Positions 36,542 to 46,588 of a stretch of 64,000 nucleotides of DNA are shown here, piece by piece (positions within the stretch are counted from its first letter, which is position 1; every line of letters begins with the position of its first letter). This DNA is from Massariosphaeria phaeospora (Eukaryota; Ascomycota; Dothideomycetes; Pleosporales), in assembly GCA_011032825.1 (NCBI GenBank), contig JAADJZ010000043.1, positions 20,250 through 84,249 of the forward strand, given 5' to 3'. The notes under the pieces were generated by a model. It had not been told where the DNA came from and ran no database searches. It saw nothing but the letters and a program-made list of their open reading frames with translations. The translations under genes and the position numbers were made by a program.

Positions 36542-38431
36542 ATAACAAGCTTTCGGATCCCGGCGCTGCACAAATGCCTTCACTTAGTGGTCCTGTGGTG
36601 TCACTTCCGGAATCTTTTGTTGGATGCGGAGTGAAATTCTACCTGTTGTACTTGTATGATATTGATTAGGGCTGTGCGAGATCGGGACTTTGTACACCAT
36701 CTGCGATCATCTGCAAAGCGGCTGTTAGTGTCAACATAGTCAAGGCGAAAATGTATCATACGCGCACTGGGCGCAACGTTGTTAAGGCCATTCTAGATCC
36801 TTTTCAGTGCACTACCCCATGTAATGCCATCAGCTCAGGTGAGAGCAAAATGCATCATGAATGTTAATCACTGACATCGATCTATCTTAGTGGTTTTTTA
36901 CCATCTTATCCTACTACATGATACCGCACTCTACTTCCCTACTAAGCAGTCTACTCCAACGAAATACAGGTTTTCATATGACTGGGAGCATGATGGCGAA
37001 ACCGCATTGTCTTACGAGTGTAAGGTAAGGCGATAGAAGATATCACTATGCAGGTACTGCGGTCCTTACAGTGGTCTTGCTGAGAACGGTGCGTTGTTAG
37101 AATTAATGCCTCACAGTATGTACGCATTTCAACTTGAACCTCACCGTTGGGTGCTTAGCATGCATCTAGGTTGCGAAATGTATGCCTTGACATGTGTGGT
37201 TAACATATTAGTGCACTTCGACCGCCACTCTTTATATTCGACGACGATTGCATCTTCAGTGTTCACCAGCAGCATTCATTCGATAACGGCCCTTTCTGCT
37301 GTTTAGCTTCTTGCTCGGCGATGCTCCTCGTAGTCCGTACTTGACGTTGGGCTTTCGGGGATGTCGGAGATAGGATCCGATAAAAGCACAGCTTGCTCGT
37401 TCAAATCCAGACCTCATTGGAGTTTGCTCTGACCGGTCCTAATAAACAGTGCTCGATTCGCACACTCTCTTGGTTATTTTTTTGGTCTGTGGGCTATTTT
37501 GTACCTGAAGCCGTCTTGAGTTCTTGAGTGGTAGTCGCGGACGGTTTCGGAAAAGTCATCACTCCATCAATTCTGGCGTAGGTCTGAGCAGACATCTGCT
37601 CGCTTTCAAATAAGTTGACAAAGCCAACCGGCTTGCCACCTAGAATGGGACCAATACCTGATAGAGGCATCTGATTCCGAGGCTGAATTTGGTAGGGAAC
37701 GTTCTTTAGGGGATTCTAATTAGTATCTAGAAGAGCCCGGGCACTTCTAGCGGACGGAGACTGTGGTTGAGAAGCCTGGCTAGGCAGCCATATTGCATGA
37801 CACTGAACTTACCGTGGTTCTAGGTACTTAACTAATTCTTAGATGGGGGAATTCAAAACCGCGGATGGCAAGTCAACGTGGTGATGTGGGCCCAGAACGT
37901 CGACAAAGCTGCAATTCTGGGTGAGGTGGCAGAGGCTAACGGTTCCAAGACCACGTTTCTCTCTTTCGGTAGTTGACGATATCTCCCTGAAGCCGTGACA
38001 GAATATCTTTCGCGTTGTGGGCGTCGCTCACGTGTGTAGGGTAGGCCGGGCTAGACGGCAGCTGTCATCTGCAGCGACATCGGCGGGTAAGCGGAGAAAC
38101 CCAGATCTGGTAGCGCAAGAGCATGAACAGTAAGAGGCACTCGCCACGTCTCGGCCGATTCGGGCATCGTCTCTGCATTTGACGGAGGTGTCGGTCTGCT
38201 GTGACGTTGTCTCGGCGCTCGGCCTATCATTTTGTCCAGCCCGCGCCCAGACCTCTTGCTTTTACGATCAAAAGATTCGGCCTTCCCACGTTGACGTCGC
38301 CCTTCCGTCCTGACGCCTGCGCATTGAAGGAGACTGTCGCTGGAAATACTCTGAACAGAACTATCCGAACCCACCACTGTCCCGAGCCAATTGCAACCCT
38401 GGAAACGGTATCGCCAGCGGCGGGTGGATTT
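36542..38431. other. 1.9-kb intergenic region upstream of mitoferrin
   Basis: No gene recognised. The sequence is of mixed composition with short open frames only. A GTTCAAATCC T-loop-like string at 37399-37408 lacks matching stems. The mitoferrin frame stays open for 77 codons upstream of the chosen ATG (from 38201), so a longer N-terminus is possible. Confidence 0.5.
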
Positions 38432-39703
38432 ATGGCCACCCATGAGCGGACTGTAGCAGCAGCAGAAGACGACGAACACGAGTATGGCCCTCAGCATGCG
38501 CTGGATGCGGACAGCCCACAGCTGACACTGGCCAGCTATGAATCTCTACCGCCGAACTTCTCGCTCTCGGCGAACATGGTGGCTGGCGCGTTCGCGGGCA
38601 TTGCCGTGCGTCCTCCGCCGCACCCGCTACACTGCCCATGTACTGACGCAGCGCCAGGAACACTCGGTCATGTATCCAATTGACCTGCTGAAGGTGCGCG
38701 ACCCTCCCGACACGGCTGCGGAGCTCGGCGCTGACTTGTCTAGACGCGCATGCAGGTCGTCAACCCGTCGCCGTCGGCCATATACAGCGGCATCTCGAAC
38801 GCCATGATCACAATATCGCGGGTCGAAGGGTTCCGGACGCTGTGGCGGGGCCTGTCGAGTGTGGTATTGGGGGCAGGACCCGCACATGCCGTATACTTTG
38901 CGTCTTACGAGGCCGTGAAGCATGCGCTGGGCGGGAACCAGGGTGGCGCCCAGGCACACCACCCAGTTGCTGCAGGTGCGCCGATGGACAACTATTGCCA
39001 ACGTGGAATATTGCGACTGACCAGAAGCAGCTGCCAGCGGTGCGGCTGCCACCATTGCCAGCGACGCTCTGATGAACCCGTTTGACGGTAGGCTGCACTT
39101 TGCCCAGTTTGAAGTATACCCTAACGTGTGCAGTTGTCAAACAGCGCATGCAACTGCACGGCTCCATATACCGATCAGTGCCGCAATGTGCACGCGAGGT
39201 CTTCCGCACTGAAGGCCTTTCGGCATTCTATGTCTCGTACCCGACGACGCTGTGTATGACAGTGCCCTTTACCGCCATGCAGTTTATGGCGTACGAATCG
39301 ATATCCAAGGTCATGAACCCCACTGGGCGATACGACCCCTACACGCATTGTTTCGCCGGAGGACTGGCTGGTGGAGTCGCCGCGGGCGTAACGACACCAC
39401 TTGACGTAATAAAAACGTTGCTACAAACGCGAGGGAATGCCACAGATCCCGAACTGAGAAACGTGTCAGGTCTATGGCAAGCAGCCAAAATCATTCATCG
39501 ACGAGAGGGATACGGGGGCTATTTCCGTGGCCTCAAACCCAGGATAATAACGACCATGCCCAGCACGGCGATCTGCTGGTGAGTTAGCTGCCAAGACGAA
39601 GTTTGATCTTATCAGATCAGCCCTCTAACGTCGAAACAGGTCCGCATATGAAATGGCCAAAGCATTCTTTATTGCCCGGAACGAAGCCGCCAAAGAGGCC
39701 TGA
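38432..39703 (+). CDS. MRS4: Mitochondrial iron transporter (mitoferrin, Mrs3/Mrs4)
   Basis: Inner-membrane carrier (SLC25) importing iron for Fe-S cluster and heme synthesis. Six exons: 38432-38605, 38658-38693, 38744-38975, 39031-39087, 39134-39578 and 39640-39703 (335 aa), with introns of 46-61 bp; exon 2 is 36 nt. The three carrier repeats each carry the PX[DE]XX[KR] signature: YPIDLLKTRMQ, NPFDVVKQRMQ and TPLDVIKTLLQ. The blocks ESLPPNFSLSANMVAGAFAG and EHSVMYPIDLLK are typical of mitoferrin and distinguish it from other carriers. Every intron junction restores the carrier consensus. The start at MATHERT is favoured because homologues begin shortly before the SLPPNF block. Confidence 0.94.
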
Positions 39704-40410
39704 TGTAGAACAAGCGTGCTGTCGATTTCTCACTACTTGCTGCGGTGGTCTGCCATAGCATACATACCCATTGGATGACAGCGGACCAAGACGCGGCGGA
39801 AACTCATGAAGATTTGTCCATGTAGACCAGGAGAGCGAGGTTCCTGAGCTAGTTTCTTAGGAGCGAAAAAGCAGCTTGCGATAGCGCTGCCTCGATTGTA
39901 TAGTCAGGCATAGAGGGTTCTGGCGACACACCGGACTATGCGAGGCGCCAGGATTACTGTTTCTTCTGCGCGGAGTATGGGCCGGCCTAGACATGTATGA
40001 TAGGAGGCTATTTAGGTCACCGCAATTCGACGAACCGTTTGGATGGCTCTCGTGTTGGCGAGGTGTTTGGAGTTCGCTAAGGTGTGTAATCGATAAAGGG
40101 GCGGGTTGGCGGGGAAGTGACGTTACGCTAGCGCCCCTCCACATGAGGGTGCATCAGCACAATGTCACTAAAGCATTCACCATCCTGTCGTTTGAATTGC
40201 AGTCCGGACCGCCCCAGTTATAGCCATCGAACGCGAGGGCTGGCGTCGCGACCATCGAGACAGCCAGACGCGTCGCAGCCGCAGCCGCAGCCGCAGTCGA
40301 GCGGACGTCGAACAGCTACGTCACAGCCCGCGCTGGCCTGGGGGAACAGTGCATTCCACTCGACGTGACGCTTCCGCTCTACACAAACACCATCGCACGC
40401 CACGCTCGCA
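39704..40410. other. Intergenic upstream of SAP1-like gene
   Basis: 707 bp. A GCAGCC hexamer run lies near 40,275-40,296. No gene or clear promoter motif recognised. Confidence 0.5.
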
Positions 40411-42683
40411 ATGCGCGCAAACTCGACCCAGAAGACGTACGACGAGGCCTTCCTCGCGTGTTCAACGGCCGTGTATTTTGAAAGCCAGGTCAGCCTTACT
40501 TGGACCCGCCCGCCAGCTGCTGGCGAAGCACGTACGCAGACTGACACGGTGCAGCACAACGAGTCCGAGGCATTGAGATCGTGGAGAAGCGCGCTCGACC
40601 AGATATACTACCACAATGCCCACCGGCTCCCCTCGAACTCGCGGCCGGTCAGCGAGACCGACAAGGCGCTCCTCGAATCGCTCCGCCAGCTGGAACTGCA
40701 GTGCAAGGAGCGTGTGGATCTGCTGGAGGCCTTGAAGCAAAGCCGCGAAGACGCCAAAGAGCCTGTGAAGCCCTCGCCCCCAGGCGTTGACGCAGATGTT
40801 CCTCCTCCGCCACCTCCCCGACCCCCTCCGCACGGGACTCCTCTGTCCTCGCCCAACGCAAATGGGCCTTCGAGCTGGCTCGGGGGTGGCACTATCCCAC
40901 CTATCGGCTATCCCGACCTTTCTCGGCCACCTCTACCCTACCGTCCTTCGCTGCAGTCGCGCAAGAGCTCTGGTGCCGAATCGAGTCGCGTGAACAGCCT
41001 CACGGCCATGGCGAGCGGGCTGTCACTGTCATCAGGACCTGCTGGCCGGAAGGAGGCACGAACACCATCCCCGGAAAAGAAAGGCCGCATGTTGAGGACT
41101 TTGCGGCCGGGAGGAAGAGATGGAAGCCGTCCGTCCTCATCGTCGAAACTGCCAGCTTCAATGCGCTCTCGACCCCCGGAAGCCTCCAAGGCCGCAACAC
41201 AGGCCTGGGGATCCAAGGCAGCTTCCTCTGACGTGGCAAGAAGACTTGCAACGGGGCCTCAATATCCTTCGACTCGGTCTTCCTTTGAGAGGTCCAGATC
41301 GGGACTAGAGTCGGAGCACTTGAAGGAGCAAGTCTCTAGCCAGGAACCGTACCAACCAAGACCTGCTTTCTACCTTCGGACTGGTGGCACATCCAGCTCC
41401 GCTTCCATTGCAGTTTCAGCACCAGATAATGAAGCTAATAGAGACGCTAAGCCGCCAATTCCACCTAAAGCCTCAACCCCGCCTCCTGCAATACATTCCT
41501 TGGACCTAGGCCGATTCAAAAGTGACCAGGGATATGGTGCTGTAGCTATCCCGTATCGGAACGAGTATCCAATGGTTACACCGGATGCTCGTCAGCTTGC
41601 AGCTTCCGCAGCTGCTCGGTCACGGACCGACCTCGATCCAGAAAAATTCCCAACTCCACGTGAACCTGCCCAAATCACCCAAACTACATTACCTCGGCAA
41701 CGACTAAGTTCACAGAACACGCTCCCTAAACGTGAAACTGTAAAGAAAGAGTTGCATAGACCTATAGCCTTAGAGGCTACTGAGACTCGGCGAAAACAGC
41801 CGAAAGCAAAAGCGGCGGAGGACACGGTTCGTGCTGATCTGCCCTCGACATCGAGTTCAGAAGAAGAGTGTTCAGAGTTTTCGGGAGCAGAATCGGATGA
41901 GTGGACAGAACGTGTTCGCAGTATATTGAAGAACCTTCCTCGTGGGGTGGATCCATCGGCAGCACAACAGATACTTAATGAGATTGTCATAAAAGGCGAT
42001 GAAGTGCACTGGGAAGACGTCGCCGGTCTCGACATCGCAAAATCTGCGCTCAAAGAGAATGTTGTGTATCCGTTCCTTCGACCAGATCTGTTTATGGGTC
42101 TACGAGAACCGGCAAGGGGTATGCTACTGTTCGGACCGCCAGGCACGGGCAAGACCATGCTTGCGCGAGCCGTTGCAACCGAGTCCAAGTCTACCTTCTT
42201 CGCCATTTCCGCAAGCAGTCTGACCTCGAAGTTCCTTGGCGAGTCAGAGAAATTAGTTCGCGCGCTCTTTGCGCTAGCAAAAATGCTCGCGCCGTCCATT
42301 ATCTTCGTCGACGAGATCGATTCTCTGTTGTCCTCGCGTTCCGGCTCTGGAGAGCACGAAGCTACACGCCGGATCAAGACCGAGTTCCTTATCCAGTGGT
42401 CTGATCTCGCCAAAGCTGCGGCGGGCCGGGAACAAAGTGAGAAGGAGAAGGAGAAGGGAGATGCTAGTCGGGTGCTTGTGCTCGCTGCGACAAACCTGCC
42501 TTGGGCAATTGATGAGGCGGCGAGACGGCGGTTTGTGAGGCGGCAGTATATCCCGCTTCCGGAGGATCATGTGAGGAAGACACAGGTGCAGACGCTGCTG
42601 AGTCACCAGAAACATGAGCTGAGCGAGGGCGATATGGATAGGCTCGTACTGCTCACGGATGGTAAGTCTCATTCAACGCATTC

Positions 42684-42733
<50 letters not shown>

Positions 42734-43030
42734 GACAGTTGCGGGGGCGGGCCTACTCCACTAGCCATTGTTCCATAAACTCTTTGCTAAAATATCATGT
42801 ATCACACAGGCTTCTCTGGCTCCGACATCACGGCGCTCGCCAAAGACGCAGCTATGGGGCCCTTGCGCTCTCTCGGCGAGAAACTGCTACATATGACAAT
42901 GGATGAGATTCGGCCGATCCAGGTGGTGGACTTTGAGGCTAGTTTGAAGACGATCAGACCGAGCGTTAGTAAAAAGGGGCTTCAGGAGTTTGAGGACTGG
43001 GCGAGGGAGTTTGGCGAAAGGGGTGGTTAG
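40411..43030 (+). CDS. SAP1: MIT-domain AAA ATPase (Sap1/Yta6 type)
   Basis: AAA ATPase of the meiotic clade (spastin/fidgetin/Vps4 relatives). Exons 40411-40488, 40555-42661 and 42810-43030 (801 aa). The N-terminus is an MIT-like domain ([36 protein letters not shown]). A Pro/Ser-rich disordered middle follows, then the AAA module: [20 protein letters not shown], Walker A GPPGTGKT at 553-560, Walker [15 protein letters not shown], and an arginine-finger region [20 protein letters not shown]. The C-terminal helix (AREFGERGG) resembles Vps4 family ends. The first intron (66 nt, CTGAC branch) is itself open in frame; removing it restores the MIT helix. The second intron holds a long CT microsatellite. 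Sap1/Yta6 role in yeast is poorly defined. Confidence 0.9.
42686..42727 (+). repeat. (CT)21 microsatellite in SAP1-like intron 2
   Basis: An uninterrupted 42-nt CT run inside the 148-bp intron 42662-42809, near its 5' end. Confidence 0.95.
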
Positions 43031-43547
43031 AGTTGGATTAGGGTTGGGCTTGGGTTCGGGCTGCTTGACCTGATAGGCATGTAGAGTGAGCGGTATGCAT
43101 GTGTCACAAGCGCGAAACTTCTGATTCAAAAGGATGTGGTTGCTATGTGTGGGATTGTGCACTGGGTAATAGTGCGGGACTGACATTGATGTATTATTGT
43201 GAGGTTGGTCTAAATGTACGCGAGTAGCTGCCGTCTTCAGCTTGAACCGAGCTGTCATTTAAAATAGACTGAGGAAGTGCATTGATATAACGTTCTCGTT
43301 GTGTTGATCGCAATCAATTGATACAACGTTCTCACGGTGTTGTCTATCTGCTGATGGCGAAGAGACAAGAGGCTGGTTGCCATGTTACTTCATTGCCCGA
43401 GAGCTTCCGCAATGTACAATTTGGCGGAGGAGGCTTTGGTCATGTCAGATGGATATTATGTGTCTGTGACTGGGGGAGATACATACCGGACTGGCCGTTG
43501 ACGAGAGACGGTGCACCATGATTGGCGAGACGATGGTCGTGTTGTTA
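43031..43547. other. Intergenic between converging SAP1-like and Asn/Gly/Tyr-rich genes
   Basis: 517 bp holding two 3' UTRs. A short direct repeat (TTGATATAACGTTCTC / TTGATACAACGTTCTC) occurs near 43,281-43,335. No gene recognised. Confidence 0.55.
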
Positions 43548-43899
43548 TTACTTGTACAAGCCAGGGTTGTTTTGGTAGCCGTATCCGTATCCAGCCATGT
43601 GGTTGCTGTTGTTGTAACCCATGTTGCTGTAGCCCATGTTGTTTTGATACCCTGGGCCGTAGCCATTCCAATTGTTGTTGAAACCGCCGTTCATTGGGTT
43701 CATTCCATTCATGTTGGGAGGGTGAACAGAGCCCGGAGCGGCCGTTGGAACGACACTGGTAGTCTGGTATACGTAGCAATTACCTCCGTGCTTGGGGTCT
43801 CTCAAGGGCGTCGTTTCGTCATTGTACCGCCTCAACTTTATTTTAACCGAGTCCCTTTCCCGTAGGTGAAGATTGTCGGAAACTCACGTTCCGGTCCAT
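43548..43899 (-). CDS. Small Asn/Gly/Tyr-rich protein, hypothetical
   Basis: I predict two exons: 43899-43888 (MDRN) and 43835-43548, joined over a 52-bp intron with a perfect GTGAGT donor (99 aa). The first part (LRRYNDETTPLRDPKHGGN) looks like an ordinary ordered segment. The rest is low complexity, rich in Asn, Gly, Tyr and Met (NNNWNGYGPGYQNNMGYSNM), like a prion-like or condensate-forming tail. Its ATG overlaps the TGA of the upstream gene by one base (TGATG). I recognise no family. Without the intron the frame has no ATG, which supports the splice. It could alternatively be part of the upstream gene's 3' UTR. Confidence 0.5.
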
Positions 43900-44987
43900 C
43901 ACCCCCTTTCGATCCTATGCTCTACTCCAGAAGCAAGGCTGACGATTTCCGTCGGCGCCAACGTCTTCCGTTTGTCCTTGCGGCTCTCCTGCAACATAGT
44001 CTGGATCTCCGCTACGGTGAACTTCCCGATGCGAGTCTGCTTCACTGACAACCCCCGATTGTTCTTGTCGGCGTCGTGTGCACTGATCCATACGTGGGCG
44101 TACAGACTCCGGGCGATCTGGAAACCACCCGGAGACCCGGCGGAGATGTTGCCGCCTAGATACCATGGGTTCTCGACGCGGTCAAAGGAGTGGATGAGTG
44201 CACTGAGTGGGAGGGCGGATTCTGTGACGAGGTGCGAGGATGCGTATGGGCGGATGATGTCGTAGGATACGCCATGTGGAGAGTATATCACGGATAGAGT
44301 CTTCTCGCGGTCGTTGTAGGGAGAAGGGACGATGGTGCGGGGCGAAGACGCAATGGTTCTGGGTGATCCAGGCGACGGAGGTGACGCAGGAGGACTGAGC
44401 GGGAGGTTGAGGTAAGAGCCTGGGTTGGCAGACAGTACGCTACAGGGCGGCCGGTAGGTTATACCAATTGCGTGGTGCAGGCCGGAGATATCTCTTTTAG
44501 CGGGCATCCAGGTCACGGTGACTTCTCCGCATGAACCCCGAGGCGACATTGGCGGTAGCACAAGCCGATAGATGGAGGACGCATCTCCCGGGACATACTT
44601 TGGCAGGGCTTGCACGAGCTCGGGCTGGAAGTGTTTCCACGAGCGGATCTTCCTGGCGGCGGGCGGCGTAGCGAGGACTGTCGACAGACAGTCTCGAGGT
44701 AGAGTCCGTAGCGTTTCTGCGTGGCAGTGATCCGGTTTATCCTGAGAGATTAGGATGATGTCGGGCTCATGCTCGAGCTCCTTTAACGACGAAATACATG
44801 GCGTGGTCTTCTGCTCGGAAATGGAGAAGACGGTGCTCAAGATGGTGGCTGGACCCACAAGCCACGGGTCGACGAGGATAGTGAAGGAGCCGGGGAACAG
44901 GCCGGGCGACGACACGGGAGCCACGGGAGGAGAGAAGGTGAGCAGAAAGGCCGTGTCTCCGTTCAGGCTGCGCACAGTCAACGACAT
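43899..44987 (-). CDS. Metallo-beta-lactamase-fold-like protein with degenerate metal motif
   Basis: Single exon, 362 aa, starting MSLTVRSLNGD. The N-terminal strands (FLLTFSPPV...FTILVDPWLVGP) and the spacing to ISQDKPDHCH resemble fungal members of the beta-lactamase superfamily domain. The usual HxHxDH zinc motif reads SQDKPDHCH, keeping only the Asp-His part, so catalysis by the classical two-zinc site is doubtful. A Ser/Pro-rich insert follows (SPPASPPSPGSPRTIASSPR), and the C-terminal half contains YSPHGVSYD. The frame stays open upstream to 45263, but this extension is Pro/Arg-rich and looks non-coding. Function unknown. It is followed by the small Asn/Gly/Tyr-rich gene with a one-base overlap. 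Confidence 0.65.
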   Translation of the reverse strand: MSLTVRSLNGDTAFLLTFSPPVAPVSSPGLFPGSFTILVDPWLVGPATILSTVFSISEQKTTPCISSLKELEHEPDIILISQDKPDHCHAETLRTLPRDCLSTVLATPPAARKIRSWKHFQPELVQALPKYVPGDASSIYRLVLPPMSPRGSCGEVTVTWMPAKRDISGLHHAIGITYRPPCSVLSANPGSYLNLPLSPPASPPSPGSPRTIASSPRTIVPSPYNDREKTLSVIYSPHGVSYDIIRPYASSHLVTESALPLSALIHSFDRVENPWYLGGNISAGSPGGFQIARSLYAHVWISAHDADKNNRGLSVKQTRIGKFTVAEIQTMLQESRKDKRKTLAPTEIVSLASGVEHRIERG

Positions 44988-46588
44988 GGCGGTGACGACG
45001 GCTCGCGGGGGGCGCGGCGCTCGATGACGAGGGCGTAGGAAGACATCAGAGAGCGGGAGAAAGGGAGGGAGACGACGGGGTGAGGGCACCTTGAGATTCC
45101 GGTTGTCGTCAGCGGTCTTCGATGCGCCACCATGGGCGGGAGGGCAGTTGGACGCGGTGCAGGGACCAGGCTGAGGCGTGAGTTTGGGGGTGTGGAAACG
45201 AGCGGCAGGCTGACGCGGATTGGGGTTTAAAAATAACAACCTGGGCTTGTCTTGAGTGGGCAACGCCTACCTACAACGTCTACCTGGATGCTGGACTCGG
45301 TGCTCTGTTCTTCTTTTCCACCGGTCATTGACTTTTCGGACTCACGTGGAGGTGTCAGGTCTAGCGGCCGTTGAATTTGACATGAACGCGCTACCAATCA
45401 GGGCTGCGAGCGGTGCTGGACTTGGCGACGGCATCGCTAGGCGACGGCGTGAACAGTTGACCTGTGCTAATCATTGTTAGGTGCAGTGTATCTTGAAGCC
45501 GAAGTGTCGTTGCATTTACCAGCCAGCCTTGATTCTTCTCCATGCTGCAAGGCTGCAACCTTCACCCGGCTGCTCGACTCGAATTTGCTTTCCGCCAGAC
45601 TAGGCCGAGTGCGGTTTAGCGCGCAAAGAGTTTCTTCTCAACCCATGTGGGCTGCACCTCTGCCTCTGCGGTCCACGACATCAACGGAACATGGCCATCA
45701 TCAATCATCCAACAACTGCAGCTGTTGACCGACAACAGACCGTGTTCATGCTGACATGCCCGGGCAAGGTGCAGTCGCCGTGTGGTGGGCGGGCGCACCG
45801 GCACCGGCACCGGGGTGGAGGGCAATCTGGCGAGTTGGCCGGCAATGCGTAATCAGGCAGCGTGGTTGGAGGGCGGGAGCAAGCTGGCTGCTGTCCACGG
45901 GTGGTGGTCTGCGCAAGCCGACTAGAAACCCGACGAGGCAGAGCTCGAGCTCCCCCTGCGCGCCTGTCAAGCTCTGTCAAGCAGCAAGCTGTGTCCTGTC
46001 AAGCTCTGTCAAGCTGTGTCAAGCTGCTGTCGCTCCGTCGCTGCTCGTTGATTGTCCCGCGCCAGCGGGAGACAGTGCAACGCAGCAGACAGACAATGCG
46101 CGCCCACCCGCACGCCTAGAGCAATGCAGCGCCGACCGCATTGGCGTCGCAGCTGTGTGCTGAGTGCTGAGCTGGGCGAAGGCGCTGACATGTTCTCGAC
46201 GACACTGGAGTCCGGGACGTGGTTTGTGGGTTTCAGCTGGACAGCAGGCCAGCAGGCCAGCAGGACAGCAGCCAGCAGCCAGCAGCCAGAGCCAGAGCTC
46301 CCCCCCACCTTCGCTCAGCCGCCCCTCTTTCATCCCGCAAACAACCACCCTCCGCCCACCGAGAGCTTGCTTTGTGCGCCCGCCTTGCCAGTCCCTTCGT
46401 CCGCTGAAGAGCGGTCTGAGCTCCCCTCCCAAGCTGGTCCAGAGCGCTGCGTCTGGCGTCTGCCATTGAAGCGCACCCACGGCACTGTGTCTGTTGCTGT
46501 TGCTGCTGCGACTGCTGCTACCCGCCCGTCCGTCGTCGTCGAACCTTGGAAGAACCCCTCGCACGGCTTGCTGCCCGAGCGAGGGCAG
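44988..46588. other. 1.6-kb intergenic region with tandem CTGTCAAG repeats
   Basis: Upstream region of the beta-lactamase-like and zinc finger genes (divergent). At 45963-46030 there are repeated CTGTCAAGCT/GTGTCAAGCT units, and at about 46,246-46,296 a CAGCAGGC/CAGCCAGCAG run. Open frames here are GC-bias products. The zinc finger frame is open upstream of its chosen start, so its 5' end is uncertain. Confidence 0.5.

Noticed and set aside
37399..37408. GTTCAAATCC, a possible tRNA T-loop
   Set aside because: No flanking stem pairing, A box or acceptor stem could be found around it.
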